DNA from: Methanorbis furvi
GTDB taxonomy: Archaea; Halobacteriota; Methanomicrobia; Methanomicrobiales; Methanocorpusculaceae
Assembly: GCF_032714615.1 (NCBI RefSeq)
Contig: NZ_JAWDKA010000003.1
Location: 1 to 64,000 of the forward strand
Direction of reading: 5' to 3'
Length of the DNA: 64,000 nucleotides
The notes under the pieces were generated by a model. It did no database searches and was not told the DNA's origin. It saw only the letters and a program-made list of their open reading frames with translations. Positions within the stretch are counted from its first letter, which is position 1; the number at the start of each line of letters is the position of its first letter. Shown here piece after piece: positions 1-8,473 of this stretch. The position numbers and the translations under genes were made by a program.

Positions 1-188
1 ATATAAACCCTCCGAACTGCTGGATGATACCAATCAGACGAAAAAGCTCGCCTGATTTCTCACAAAACACATGAGTGACTGTGAGCTAACAACATAGGAT
101 GAAGAGAGATATAAAGACAGCGAAACAGAATTTTTTTGTCCCAAACAGTCATCCTCATAACACTCAGAAACCAACCTAATAAAAACTC
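1..188. other. Leading spacer, possible tail of an upstream gene
   Basis: No complete gene is visible. On the plus strand a frame open from the window edge runs from base 2 to a TGA ending at base 55 (about 17 codons, ending TKKLA), which could be the C-terminus of a gene that begins outside the window. A second frame is open from base 3 to 74, so the choice is weak. The rest is AT-rich and probably holds the promoter of the acetyltransferase gene at 189. Confidence 0.25.
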
Positions 189-662
189 ATGGACATTGGG
201 GAAGAAAACAGACAAAATCAACCGGAAATCAAATACCTGATGATCAGAAACTGGCAGACCAAAGAGATCATCGACCTCTACCGTGCAGGCGGCTGGTGGG
301 AAATGGGCTGGAACCCAGGCGGTATCGCGCCCCTCATTCGCGGTAGTTTCCTCTTCATAATCGCACTTGACAGCGCAACAGGCTCTGCCGTAGGCATGGG
401 AAGAATCATCGCCGACGGCTCATCAGACGGCTACATACAAGACGTCGCCGTCCTTCCCAGCTACCGGAATTTGGGCATCGGATCAAAAATTGCCGAAATT
501 CTACGCAGCCTCGGGCAAACCCTCGGCCTCTCATGGCTCGGCCTCATTGCAGCGCCCGAAGCTGAAGGCATCTATAAACGCGCAGGATTTTCTCCCATGG
601 AACGCTACACCCCCATGAACCTTGAACAGGAACGACCGAACAGATATCATGACACTCAGTGA
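189..662 (+). CDS. GNAT family N-acetyltransferase
   Basis: A 157-residue cytoplasmic protein with the GNAT fold, which transfers an acetyl group from acetyl-CoA to an amine; the substrate cannot be told from sequence. The acetyl-CoA pyrophosphate loop is visible as RNLGIGSK (residues 93-100), preceded by the beta-4 strand YIQDVAVLP. The C-terminal IYKRAGFSPM segment is also typical (beta-6/beta-7 region). Length fits a single-domain GNAT. Its 3' end overlaps the start of the DUF2156 gene by 14 nt, so the two are probably co-transcribed and translationally coupled. This resembles small-molecule or peptide GNATs rather than the RimI type, but that is only an impression. Confidence 0.85.
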   Translation: MDIGEENRQNQPEIKYLMIRNWQTKEIIDLYRAGGWWEMGWNPGGIAPLIRGSFLFIIALDSATGSAVGMGRIIADGSSDGYIQDVAVLPSYRNLGIGSKIAEILRSLGQTLGLSWLGLIAAPEAEGIYKRAGFSPMERYTPMNLEQERPNRYHDTQ

Positions 663-1560
663 AGCAGACTATAAACCAGTTACCCTGAAGGACAAACCAG
701 TCTTCGACAAAATATTTGCACAATACCCGCAAGTACACTCCGAGTACTCGTTCATGAACATGGTCTGCTGGGAACACTATGCCCCCTACTCATTTACCGT
801 TCAGGACGGAAGACTGCTCACCGCCTGCACCGTAGACGGCGAAACAACCTACCGCGCACCCGTGGGGGAACCAGCCCCAAAACTATTCGAAGAAGTCCTC
901 GCACTCGCAAAAGAGTGCGGCGGAAAAATGGCCATGGACTTCTACAACGAATCAGACGTCCGCTACCTCAAAGAAGTTCACCCCGAAACCCCGGTCTACA
1001 CCAACCGAGGATTTTCCGAGTATTATTACCGAACCGTTGAACTCGCCGAACTCAAAGGAAGAAAATATCTCAACATCCGCGGCCAGATCAACAGATTCAA
1101 CGCCGAGTACTGCCACACAACCGAACGAATCACAATCGATATCCTGCCCGAAGTCCGGGAGATGATTGAGGAGTGGAGCATCTCAAAACACTGCGAAGCA
1201 AACCTGATCATGAAAGAGGAACTGACCGCTGTTTTGTTTGCGCTCGAACACTGGCAGGAACTTGGATGCGAAGGACTTGCAATCAGAATCATGCCTGAAG
1301 GAAACATTGCCGCAATTGCTGTCTGGGAGTTTTTCAATGAATCAACTGCGCTCATACATTTTGAAAAAGGGTTCGTGAAGTACAAGGGCATCTATAAGAT
1401 CATCAATCAGGAGACGGCAAAATGTCTCCGGGCAAAATGCGAGTGGGTCAACAGAGAATCCGACATGGATGTTCCGGGACTGCGCGAGGCAAAGATGCGC
1501 TATCATCCCAACCACTGCGCAAAAGCATGGTATATCAAGAAGAAGGAGATTGTGCTCTGA
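649..1560 (+). CDS. DUF2156 (phosphatidylglycerol lysyltransferase C-terminal-like) protein
   Basis: About 303 residues from the ATG at 649 (starting MTLSEADYKPV). An in-frame ATG at 622 also exists but lies deeper inside the preceding acetyltransferase gene. The protein resembles the DUF2156 / LPG-synthetase C-terminal family: a double GNAT-like fold, with the early motif YSFMNMVCWEHYAPYSF and a conserved C-terminal segment KMRYHPNHCAKAWYIKKK. In bacterial MprF this domain moves an aminoacyl group from tRNA to lipid. Stand-alone archaeal copies have no established substrate. There is no membrane segment, so it is probably cytoplasmic or peripheral. Coupling to the upstream GNAT suggests the two acyl-transfer enzymes act together, but that is inference. 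Confidence 0.75.
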   Translation: MTLSEADYKPVTLKDKPVFDKIFAQYPQVHSEYSFMNMVCWEHYAPYSFTVQDGRLLTACTVDGETTYRAPVGEPAPKLFEEVLALAKECGGKMAMDFYNESDVRYLKEVHPETPVYTNRGFSEYYYRTVELAELKGRKYLNIRGQINRFNAEYCHTTERITIDILPEVREMIEEWSISKHCEANLIMKEELTAVLFALEHWQELGCEGLAIRIMPEGNIAAIAVWEFFNESTALIHFEKGFVKYKGIYKIINQETAKCLRAKCEWVNRESDMDVPGLREAKMRYHPNHCAKAWYIKKKEIVL

Positions 1561-1583
1561 AAATATCTGAGACTTACCACAGG

Positions 1584-1589
1584 TATATA
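1584..1589 (+). promoter_or_regulatory. TATA box of the Trm-G10 gene
   Basis: The sequence TATATA lies about 31 nt before the ATG at 1618, the spacing expected when an archaeal transcript starts at or next to the start codon. No Shine-Dalgarno sequence lies between, which supports a leaderless message. It is only about 25 nt after the stop of the DUF2156 gene, so Trm-G10 has its own promoter. Confidence 0.55.
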
Positions 1590-1617
1590 GTAACCAAACG
1601 GCATATCTATAGGACGG

Positions 1618-2571
1618 ATGAACCTGCTGTTTGAACTCTCCGGAGAGAACACCTCTCTGGCTATCGCGGAAATTGCCTGCGTCGGAACGGTGACGCGAAC
1701 GGCAACCGGTGCTGCGATCGCTGAGGTGGAGTATCCTGAGACGACGACACGACTTGCGCAGACCCATGTAGTTATGGAGCTGATTGGCGAATGCGACGGA
1801 ACCAGCAGTGCCTTACAGGAACTGCTGACGCAGCTGAATATTATCGCTGACCGTCCCTTTGCCTGCAGAGTCAGAAAGGTTCATCCTTCCACCGTAGATG
1901 CGCCCCAGCTGGAGCTGGAGCGCATGATGGGGAAGAGCATACGCGGAACTGTGTGCCTCAGTAATCCTGAGGTTGAATATCGTGCGCTCTTCACCGATAA
2001 CCGGTGTTTCCTCGGCAAGGTTCTCTACACCATTGACCGGGGATCTTATGCCTACCGTAATCCGCAGAGACGGGCCTTCTTCCATCCGGGAGTTATGATG
2101 CCCCTGATGGCAAGAACGATGGTGAACCTGACGCATGTTATGCCGGGAGAACTGTTGTGCGATCCGTTCTGCGGCACGGGAGGCATGCTGCTTGAGACCG
2201 AGCTGATGGGTGTTGTATCCATCGGCAGTGATTATGATCCCGAGATGCTTGAAGGATGCCGGAGCAATCTGCCCGACGGTGCATATGTTCGTGCGGACGC
2301 GACCAGGATGCCGTATCCTGACGGATGTTTTGATGCGGTCGCGACCGATTTACCCTACGGCCAGTCGACTACGGTTGGAGCTGATTCGCTGGACACGCTG
2401 TATGTGGACTCCCTGCGGGAAATCCGCCGCATCTTAAAGAAGGGCGGCCGTGCTGTTGTGGTTACGCACCGTGATATACGCGGCCTGACCGACGGTCTGT
2501 TTGAGATTTCGGGATATTATGAACAGCGAGTGCACAAGAGTCTGACACGCAGGATTCTGGTGCTCTGCTGA
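1618..2571 (+). CDS. tRNA (guanine(10)-N(2))-dimethyltransferase, Trm-G10 type
   Basis: A 317-residue SAM-dependent enzyme that methylates N2 of guanosine 10 in tRNA. The N-terminal half (about 1-140) fits a ferredoxin-like plus THUMP RNA-binding region. The C-terminal half is a Rossmann methyltransferase with the SAM motif CDPFCGTGGM (181-190) and catalytic motif IV as DLPYG (244-248), where many relatives have DPPYG. The linker RRAFFHPGVMMP before the SAM motif is characteristic of the COG1041 family. Length matches archaeal Trm-G10. The gene stands alone with its own TATA box; the next gene begins 47 nt downstream with its own ribosome binding site. Confidence 0.88.
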   Translation: MNLLFELSGENTSLAIAEIACVGTVTRTATGAAIAEVEYPETTTRLAQTHVVMELIGECDGTSSALQELLTQLNIIADRPFACRVRKVHPSTVDAPQLELERMMGKSIRGTVCLSNPEVEYRALFTDNRCFLGKVLYTIDRGSYAYRNPQRRAFFHPGVMMPLMARTMVNLTHVMPGELLCDPFCGTGGMLLETELMGVVSIGSDYDPEMLEGCRSNLPDGAYVRADATRMPYPDGCFDAVATDLPYGQSTTVGADSLDTLYVDSLREIRRILKKGGRAVVVTHRDIRGLTDGLFEISGYYEQRVHKSLTRRILVLC

Positions 2572-2618
2572 AGTTTATCTGATGTGATACGTACGATGTT
2601 AGTGCAGGAGGGGCGGCT

Positions 2619-3752
2619 ATGCTCCGGTGGATAGGCGAGCAGTTTGACCGGTATCACCCAGATCGGGCGGTTGCGGTGCGGGCTATGCGGCATATGCGGG
2701 CAGCGGAGCGGAAGAATCTGTTTTCCGAAGATATTATGCTGATGCGGACGGCGGAAGGATACTGGTTTGAGTCGCTGATTTATGAGCAGCTGATTCGAAT
2801 TGCGTCCCAGACGAATACGATTAAGAAAATTGTCCGCAAAGGTGCTGATGTTCCGAAACATAAGTCAAAGATTGCGCTCGGGATGAATGGTTTGTACTCT
2901 GCGGAGAAAGGGGATATTCGGGTGCGGGGGAACGGGCAGGATCTGGCTGAAGTTGATCTGCTGTTGTTTGATAATGAGAATCAGGCGACGTTCTGCGAGA
3001 TTGTGACGTCTCCCGCGGATCTGAAGGATCTTGAGGCGGAGATTATTTACAAGAAGCATCTGTTCGGCTATATGTTTAAGCAGGAGCATGTGGGGTTCAT
3101 TCTGTTTTCTTCGGTGGATATTTCGAATACGCAGGTGGTGCGGCGGTTAGTTGCTGATCCTGATAATTTGTATGTGGGAACAAAGCCGTGCGAGGTGATG
3201 AAGTCGGTGCTTCGTCCGCTGCGGCTGACGACGCTTCCAACACAGCCGGTGAAAAATCCGAAGCTGGTGTCCTGCGAGTCGCTGAGGACGCAAGGGTTTG
3301 ATTATAAGAAGCTGCATGATGAGGCGCTGACGCGTCTGTATTTTGCGATGGATCATAAGTTTTCAAGCGAGCAGTATTTTGCGGATCCGTGTGTGTCGCC
3401 GCTGGTGAAGAAGGTGATCTGCGGAGGGTTGTATCCGTCTGCGCTGAAAGGGCTGGTGTCTGAGTATGGGCTGCGGGTGAAGTCTGATGTTCTGGATTTT
3501 ACGAAGCTGTCGGAGAATTATTCGAAGGTAGTTCTTGCGGTGGATTATCCTGAGATGTCGCCGGTGATTTATCTGAAGCCGCGCAAACAGCGGACATATT
3601 TTAAGATGATTCCGGTGAAAACTGGCGGGTTTAAGTATGAGCGGCCAACGCCGTCGCGGGTCGGGTTCTATCTGTGGCTTGAGGTGACGAAGCCAACGCT
3701 GGGGATTGAGCGGACAAGGGATATTCTGAAGTACTGCGAGAACGTGAAGTGA
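2619..3752 (+). CDS. Uncharacterised protein, possible PD-(D/E)XK-like fold
   Basis: A 377-residue protein not recognised as a named family. The start is supported by GAGGGGC about 7 nt before the ATG. Residues 108-130 read as two beta strands carrying acidic residues (EVDLLLF with D113, then FCEIVTS with E127), preceded by a helix containing E46 and E51. This resembles the E...D...ExK core of PD-(D/E)XK nucleases, but the lysine position is valine (V129), so it may be a diverged or inactive member. The C-terminal half is basic, with KPRKQRTYFKMIPVKTGG near residues 323-340, suggesting nucleic-acid contact. No signal peptide or membrane helix. The nuclease idea is inference only. Confidence 0.6.
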   Translation: MLRWIGEQFDRYHPDRAVAVRAMRHMRAAERKNLFSEDIMLMRTAEGYWFESLIYEQLIRIASQTNTIKKIVRKGADVPKHKSKIALGMNGLYSAEKGDIRVRGNGQDLAEVDLLLFDNENQATFCEIVTSPADLKDLEAEIIYKKHLFGYMFKQEHVGFILFSSVDISNTQVVRRLVADPDNLYVGTKPCEVMKSVLRPLRLTTLPTQPVKNPKLVSCESLRTQGFDYKKLHDEALTRLYFAMDHKFSSEQYFADPCVSPLVKKVICGGLYPSALKGLVSEYGLRVKSDVLDFTKLSENYSKVVLAVDYPEMSPVIYLKPRKQRTYFKMIPVKTGGFKYERPTPSRVGFYLWLEVTKPTLGIERTRDILKYCENVK

Positions 3753-3777
3753 AGGGGTTTTTCCTCATCTTTTTTTG

Positions 3778-3830
3778 AAACGCGAATAGCACGAATAGCG
3801 CGAATAAAAAAATCGCCAAAGGCGATTTTT
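3778..3830. repeat. Family A intergenic repeat (half element)
   Basis: Iterated words aaacgcgaatagcacgaa and tagcgcgaat run into the palindrome aatcgccaaaggcgatt. The same block occurs at 10058 and 12556. It sits just after the stop of the preceding gene and could act at the RNA 3' end. Confidence 0.75.
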
Positions 3831-3860
3831 CAGATTGGAACTCCTGTTGACAAAAAAAAG

Positions 3861-3942
3861 TTTGTCGTTTGTCGACTCTAAAAAAAGTGATATCAGTCAT
3901 CAGCCTTGATCAGCACCAAAATTATCTCCGACAAACGACAAA
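3861..3942. repeat. Inverted repeat between convergent genes
   Basis: The arm tttgtcgtttgtcg (3861-3874) is exactly mirrored by cgacaaacgacaaa (3929-3942). It lies just past the minus-strand gene whose stop is at 3947, between two convergent genes. A role as a bidirectional terminator is plausible but unproven. Confidence 0.6.
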
Positions 3943-3946
3943 AAAA

Positions 3947-4912
3947 TCAGGGAAGGGTAATCGTCCCCATAATCCGCAGCTTTCCGCCGTCCAGATAATG
4001 CAGAACCGCCTTATCTCCCGGTTTATACACGACCGGAGTCTCCAGTTCAATGGTAAGTTTCGGGTTATGCCAGTCTGAACCGTTCTCAACGGCAACCACC
4101 CGGGCAGAAAGGAACTGCATCCAGTGGCCGACGGAAACAACCATCTGATCCTTCACTGCCGCAGGCCAGTACTTCACCAGATGTGCCTGGCCGGTGATGC
4201 TTGTTGAACTCTTCACGGCAGGATCAGTGGTCAGAACAAAACCCCGGTCAAGGTCATCAGACTCGATATCCTTCAGTGCACAGCCCACACGGTCGCCTGC
4301 ACATCCCCAGGTAAAGTCATCATCATGCTTCTGCACGGAACGGATTTGTGCGGTTTTTCCGGTTGGCTCAACCCGCATTTTGTCATGCTTCTTGATCCAG
4401 CCGTCCACAACACAGCCGAGAATAACCGTTCCAATTCCTCGCACATTGAAGTGGTGATCGATGGGGACCGAACCCACAGCACCGTCTTTTGGTTCTGACT
4501 CAGGCTGTGTGGCAGCTTTTGCAAGAAGATTTGCAGAAAGCGTGATAAAATCCTCCTCGCAGACCTCGTAGCCTTCAAGAACGGTTCCCTTGATCAGCGG
4601 GGCAATATCAGACGGCTGAATGTAATTCTTCAGAATGATCGTTCCCTTTGAAACACCGGCACAGTCCAGAATCAAAACCCACTCGGCAAACATCGGGGTG
4701 ATAGCGTCCACCACCACAATTGCTTCGTGAGCCATCGAGACCACATAAAACAGCGGGGCAAGCCGGTCAGGATACCGGGTCGGCTCAAGCAGCGTGACGG
4801 TGTCATGTCCCTTCTTCAGATTATAGAAAGTAATATCAGTACTTGTTCCCTTTTTCCCGATATCGCGGGCATATCCGTTGGGAGCAAGAACAGCAACCGT
4901 AAGATTTGGCAT
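3947..4912 (-). CDS. SelB/EF-Tu-like protein with degenerate GTPase domain
   Basis: A 321-residue protein related to translational GTPases of the EF-1A/SelB group. The region about 160-240 (VPIDHHFNVRGIGTVILGCV, then MRVEPTGKTAQIRSVQKHD) is a clear EF-Tu domain 2, and about 240-321 fits domain 3. The first 155 residues should be the G domain, but the P-loop GxxxxGK[ST] is absent: the equivalent start is LAPNGYARDIGKKGTSTDIT. No NKxD motif is seen either, so GTP binding is unlikely. Archaeal SelB-like paralogues that lost GTPase motifs have been described for methanogens, and this is probably one. Role unknown; a tRNA- or ribosome-linked job is inference. Confidence 0.78.
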   Translation of the reverse strand: MPNLTVAVLAPNGYARDIGKKGTSTDITFYNLKKGHDTVTLLEPTRYPDRLAPLFYVVSMAHEAIVVVDAITPMFAEWVLILDCAGVSKGTIILKNYIQPSDIAPLIKGTVLEGYEVCEEDFITLSANLLAKAATQPESEPKDGAVGSVPIDHHFNVRGIGTVILGCVVDGWIKKHDKMRVEPTGKTAQIRSVQKHDDDFTWGCAGDRVGCALKDIESDDLDRGFVLTTDPAVKSSTSITGQAHLVKYWPAAVKDQMVVSVGHWMQFLSARVVAVENGSDWHNPKLTIELETPVVYKPGDKAVLHYLDGGKLRIMGTITLP

Positions 4913-4982
4913 ATCCCTAACTATTTGCAGTGGGAGGGATTAATGCTTCCGAGAATGTAGGTTTTGCAGTATTATAATTCAT

Positions 4983-5171
4983 GAGCCGCCCACGGAAAAC
5001 ACGGAGCACACAGAAATCTCACAGAAAAACATCACGGAGCAGACGTGAACAACACGGAAAAAATATGACTACAAGGCAAAAACATTATGAAAATGAATTG
5101 TTTTTCAATTCAGTGTTGTTCTTGTCTGCTCCGTGATGTTTTTTCCGTGTGTTCCGTGGGCGACTCATAAG
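4983..5171. repeat. Family B intergenic inverted repeat, copy 1
   Basis: Left arm (gagccgcccacgg, then catcacggagcagacgtgaac at about 5029-5049) is mirrored on the right by tctgctccgtgatgttttttcc and ccgtgggcgactcat. The centre is A-rich. In this copy the right arm reads cttgtctgctcc where the other copies have cacgtctgctcc, so pairing is imperfect. Spacer between divergent genes. Confidence 0.8.
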
Positions 5172-5184
5172 ATAAACCTGCAAC

Positions 5185-5192
5185 GTATATAT
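5185..5192 (+). promoter_or_regulatory. TATA box of the ArfC gene
   Basis: GTATATAT lies about 28 nt before the ATG at 5216. The interval has only a weak purine stretch (aaaggga), so the message has a very short or no leader. The promoter starts right after the family B repeat. Confidence 0.55.
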
Positions 5193-5215
5193 CCCAACAA
5201 CACAAAGGGACATAC

Positions 5216-5893
5216 ATGCGCCCTTACGTCATCATCAACGCCGCAATGAGTGCTGATGGAAAAATATCCACCAAAGAACACCGGCAGACCAAAATCTCCG
5301 GAGACCAGGACTTTGCCCGCGTCGACAGGCTTCGGGCAGACTGCGACGCCGTCATGGTCGGAATTGGCACCATCCTTGCCGACGACTCCTCGCTTCGTCT
5401 CAAAAACCCTGACCTCATCGCCGAACGCACAGCACAGGGACGTGAGGAACAGCCGATGAGAATCGTCATCGACAGTCAGGCAAAGATGCCGCCGGACGGA
5501 GACATGTTCAAAAAAGGAACCGGCAGACGAGTCATCTTCGTCTCAGACAAGGCGCCTGAGGAAAAAGTTGCCGTCCTTGCAAAACAGGCGACCGTTATTC
5601 GTGCGGGCACAGATCAGGTTGACCTCGGACTTGTCCTCGACAAACTCGGTGAAATGGGCGTACAAAAACTCATGGTCGAAGGAGGCGCAACCCTTCTCTG
5701 GTCATTCACCAGCCAGAAACTCTTCGACGAAATACGCATCTATGTCGGAGCGCTCATCATCGGCGGAACGGACGCACCCACCCTCGTTGACGGGACAGGA
5801 TTCACCCGTGCCGAAGGCTTTCCCCGTCTCACTCTCAAAAATATTGAAAAAATTGATGACGGTCTGCTCATAACCTGGGCAAAAAAAGAATAA
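5216..5893 (+). CDS. arfC: 2,5-diamino-6-ribosylamino-pyrimidinone 5'-phosphate reductase (RibD C-terminal family)
   Basis: A 225-residue cytoplasmic enzyme of the RibD C-terminal / dihydrofolate-reductase-like fold. In archaeal riboflavin and F420-chromophore supply it uses NAD(P)H to reduce the ribosyl group of the product of GTP cyclohydrolase III plus formamide hydrolase. Visible family motifs are the N-terminal INAAMSADGKIS, DAVMVGIGTILADDSSL around residue 50, and the nucleotide-binding VEGGATLLWSF around 155-165. Length matches the stand-alone archaeal enzyme; no deaminase domain is fused. Only 13 nt, mostly A/T, separate its stop from the convergent lipoprotein gene, so the two probably share a T-rich termination zone. 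Confidence 0.9.
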   Translation: MRPYVIINAAMSADGKISTKEHRQTKISGDQDFARVDRLRADCDAVMVGIGTILADDSSLRLKNPDLIAERTAQGREEQPMRIVIDSQAKMPPDGDMFKKGTGRRVIFVSDKAPEEKVAVLAKQATVIRAGTDQVDLGLVLDKLGEMGVQKLMVEGGATLLWSFTSQKLFDEIRIYVGALIIGGTDAPTLVDGTGFTRAEGFPRLTLKNIEKIDDGLLITWAKKE

Positions 5894-5906
5894 AATATTT
5901 TTTTAG

Positions 5907-6380
5907 TTATGTTCTCGGCTTGAACGTGTAGAGCTGATCGCTCACCACAACAACCTCACCTGAGTAGTAGTATGCAACAACCTTCACACGGTCACTGATG
6001 GACGGCGTTGACGAACCCACAAACACCAGCTCGGTGCCGATTCTCGGTTCCTTGCCAAACTGCTGTGTGATAATTTCTTTGTCATCCGCACGGTAGAGGG
6101 TCACTTCTATTTTGCTGATCTGATTCGTTCCCTTGCCTCCCGAATACGTTGCCGTAATCTCCGGCTTGATCGAGTCACGGCCAACCTGCACAACTACCGC
6201 TTTTCCGTCAGGAAACGTACCGGTTGGTCCCGGAGTAAGACTGAAGTCAGGGTTGGTGGTCGAGGTTGGTGTTGGTGTAGGAGTGACGGTCGCCGGAGGA
6301 TTATCGGTACCGACACATCCTGCCGCAAGAACAAGGGCCGCAAGCAACAGAACACACATGGTCACAAGTTTGTAGTTCAT
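5907..6380 (-). CDS. Small membrane-anchored lipoprotein
   Basis: A 157-residue exported protein. The signal peptide (residues 1-21) ends in a lipobox-like LAAGC with Cys22 as the probable lipid anchor, followed by a Thr/Pro-rich linker (about 28-42). The remaining 110 residues look like a single beta-rich domain starting near FPDGKAVVVQVGRDSIKPEITATYSGG and ending YSGEVVVVSDQLYTF. Archaeal lipoproteins of this layout sit on the outer face of the membrane. No enzymatic motif is seen. A TATA-like stretch (aactataatt on the minus strand near 6405-6414) about 30 nt upstream fits a leaderless promoter. Confidence 0.8.
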   Translation of the reverse strand: MNYKLVTMCVLLLAALVLAAGCVGTDNPPATVTPTPTPTSTTNPDFSLTPGPTGTFPDGKAVVVQVGRDSIKPEITATYSGGKGTNQISKIEVTLYRADDKEIITQQFGKEPRIGTELVFVGSSTPSISDRVKVVAYYYSGEVVVVSDQLYTFKPRT

Positions 6381-6529
6381 ACTCTAAAGTAGTCACAAGG
6401 ACAATTATAGTTTGTGCCTGAGTGAGGAGTTCATTCCATGATGTTTACGTATACTTCATGTGAACGACAGGAGTTCGTAGACAAAATCACTCAACAAAAG
6501 AAAAAAAAATAATTTTGGGTTTTAAGGTC

Positions 6530-7207
6530 TTACGCAGACTCGTAGAGGTGAGCGTAGAATTTACCCTGCCAGATTACCAGAACCGGACCGATGATCCAGA
6601 GAATGATCATTCCAAGCGGAGCGACGAGTCCCGTGATCAGACCGACAATGAAGTAGATGATGGCAAAGATGACTGCAAGAACGATCCAGGAAAGGATGTA
6701 GTGCAGCCAGCCGATCTTGCCGATGATCTTGAAAAGTTCACCGACCTGGAATGCAGCGCCGAACTTCTCTTCCTTGGCAAACCGGACCATACCCATAGTA
6801 GCCAGGAAACCGAAGATAATGGCAATAATGACAGAGAGAATTACACCAACACCAAGTCCTAATGCTGCGCCGAGTGCACCAGTCGGATTCATCATACCAT
6901 CAACCGAGGCGAAGGAGGTAAGAACAGCTGCACCGCCAAGGATAACGAACACGATAGCCGGAATGATCATATAAACAATGAATACGATCCACATCAGGAT
7001 ACCATCGATAAGCATCTTGATCCAGTCGCCAAGTTTTGGTTCTCCGCCGCGATATACACGGGCAAGGAATCCGAACAGCAGAGCCCATCCGATGATCGGG
7101 ATGATAAACAGGATGATAAGAATAAGCCAGTCAAGCCATTTGCCGACAAGCCTGTCTTTTGCAAATGCAAAAGAACCTGTGACATTTTCTACAATACCAA
7201 TAGACAT
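6530..7207 (-). CDS. DUF4013 membrane protein (paralogue 1)
   Basis: A 225-residue polytopic protein with about six hydrophobic segments, matching the archaeal DUF4013 family. It begins MSIGIVENVTGSFAFAKDRL, a signature nearly repeated by the neighbour at 7512, followed by the membrane segment WLDWLILIILFIIPIIGW and the loop VYRGGEPKLGD. A second shared loop, VRFAKEEKFGAAFQ, lies near residue 145. No function is established. A GAGGTGG ribosome binding site and a TATA-like AATTATAAATAG about 45-55 nt upstream give a leadered message. A poly-T run just after the stop on the minus strand (6499-6512) is a likely terminator. Confidence 0.82.
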   Translation of the reverse strand: MSIGIVENVTGSFAFAKDRLVGKWLDWLILIILFIIPIIGWALLFGFLARVYRGGEPKLGDWIKMLIDGILMWIVFIVYMIIPAIVFVILGGAAVLTSFASVDGMMNPTGALGAALGLGVGVILSVIIAIIFGFLATMGMVRFAKEEKFGAAFQVGELFKIIGKIGWLHYILSWIVLAVIFAIIYFIVGLITGLVAPLGMIILWIIGPVLVIWQGKFYAHLYESA

Positions 7208-7511
7208 AAATTTCCACCTCTTTTTGTGGTTATAGAGAAATTCACTTTTACCTATTTATAATTACTCCTCTGTTGGCGAGATAACGGAAATTTTTTGAGT
7301 AATTTAGAAATCTCACGAAAATTCATCGAGATTAGAAATACACGAAATCAGTTTCGTGTTTTGACGAACATTTCGCAGGAATTACAAAATACACCGCAAA
7401 TTATCGACATTTTACCAAACAGAAGAAAAACGTCATGAGCAATTCAGAGAAAAGAGCGCGGATCACAAAAAGAAACAGCAGTAAAAAAAAAATAAAAATA
7501 AAGGATCTGCG
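7208..7511. other. Spacer between DUF4013 genes, with a hairpin
   Basis: It holds the leader and promoter of the 6530-7207 gene, then an 8-bp perfect hairpin (acacgaaa / tttcgtgt, loop tcag) at 7340-7359. A T-rich stretch near 7483-7500, read on the minus strand, should end the transcript of the 7512-8357 gene. No coding frame looks real here. Confidence 0.5.
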
Positions 7512-8357
7512 TTAGGGGGACGCAGGTTCAATTTCCTTGGTTGCAGTTGCAGACTCGTAGAGGGCTCCGAAGAATCTTGCCTCCCAGATGATCAGGAACG
7601 GCATAACAACAATCAGTAAACCCCAGCCGACCACAGGGATCAGAGCAAGGATCAGGTAGATCACCAGAATCACGATGCCGACAACAATGATGTTTACAAT
7701 GTACGTCAGCCAGCCGATGGTGCTGATCACATTCAAGATTTCCTTTAACTCAAATGCCGCACTAAACTTCTGGACCTTTGCAAATCTGATGACTGCCATG
7801 AGGTAGAACAGCATCGTTACTATCATGACAACGATCTCGATGATCATGGATGCAATGACATATGCAGGGTTCATCATCGGACCGAAGTTGAGCAGGATCG
7901 AGATGATAATGTAGGGAATGAAGTAGATGAAGGAGATGATTGTTGCAAGCAGACCATCAAGGAACATGCCTCCATAGGAGCCAAGCGTAAATTCGCCGCC
8001 GCGATACGCGCGGATCTGAACACCGGTCAGGAGAATACCAAATATCAGGGCAAGAATTATGCCAAGACCAATGAATACCATTGAGAAAATACCGGCCATG
8101 GCAAACGCTGATGTCATGGAGGAGGAAATCGGATCTCCCAGAACCATTGAATTTGACGTCATCGTTGGAAGGTTGTACGCGGACAACGCTGAAATTATCA
8201 TGCCGAACACGCCGCAAAAAATAAGAAGGGCACCAGCGACGGCCATAAGATTGATGAAGATCAGAATCAGCCAGTCACTAAAGGATTTGAGTGCTTTGTT
8301 GGTAAAATCATAAGAACTGTAAAGGTTCTCCACAATGCCAATAACCATTTTTTTCAA
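7512..8357 (-). CDS. DUF4013 membrane protein (paralogue 2)
   Basis: A 281-residue polytopic protein paralogous to the 6530-7207 gene. It starts with the same element (VIGIVENLYSSYDFTNKAL), has the same first membrane segment context (FSDWLILIFINLM), the RAYRGGEFTLGS loop, and the shared VRFAKVQKFSAAFE loop. It carries an extra hydrophobic region in residues 30-110 and ends in a charged tail, ATATKEIEPASP. As in paralogue 1, GAGGTG precedes the start and a TAAATAG-like promoter element lies about 45 nt upstream, so the pair looks like a tandem duplication including its promoter. Function unknown. Confidence 0.82.
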   Translation of the reverse strand: MKKMVIGIVENLYSSYDFTNKALKSFSDWLILIFINLMAVAGALLIFCGVFGMIISALSAYNLPTMTSNSMVLGDPISSSMTSAFAMAGIFSMVFIGLGIILALIFGILLTGVQIRAYRGGEFTLGSYGGMFLDGLLATIISFIYFIPYIIISILLNFGPMMNPAYVIASMIIEIVVMIVTMLFYLMAVIRFAKVQKFSAAFELKEILNVISTIGWLTYIVNIIVVGIVILVIYLILALIPVVGWGLLIVVMPFLIIWEARFFGALYESATATKEIEPASP

Positions 8358-8473
8358 TTCACCTCTTTCGTAAATACTGAGTAATTTGCTCCTATGCTAT
8401 TTACAGATTATGGACGAAACGTCATTGCATTTTTAATTCTGAGTATAAACACAAAACAAAATAAGAAAAAAAA

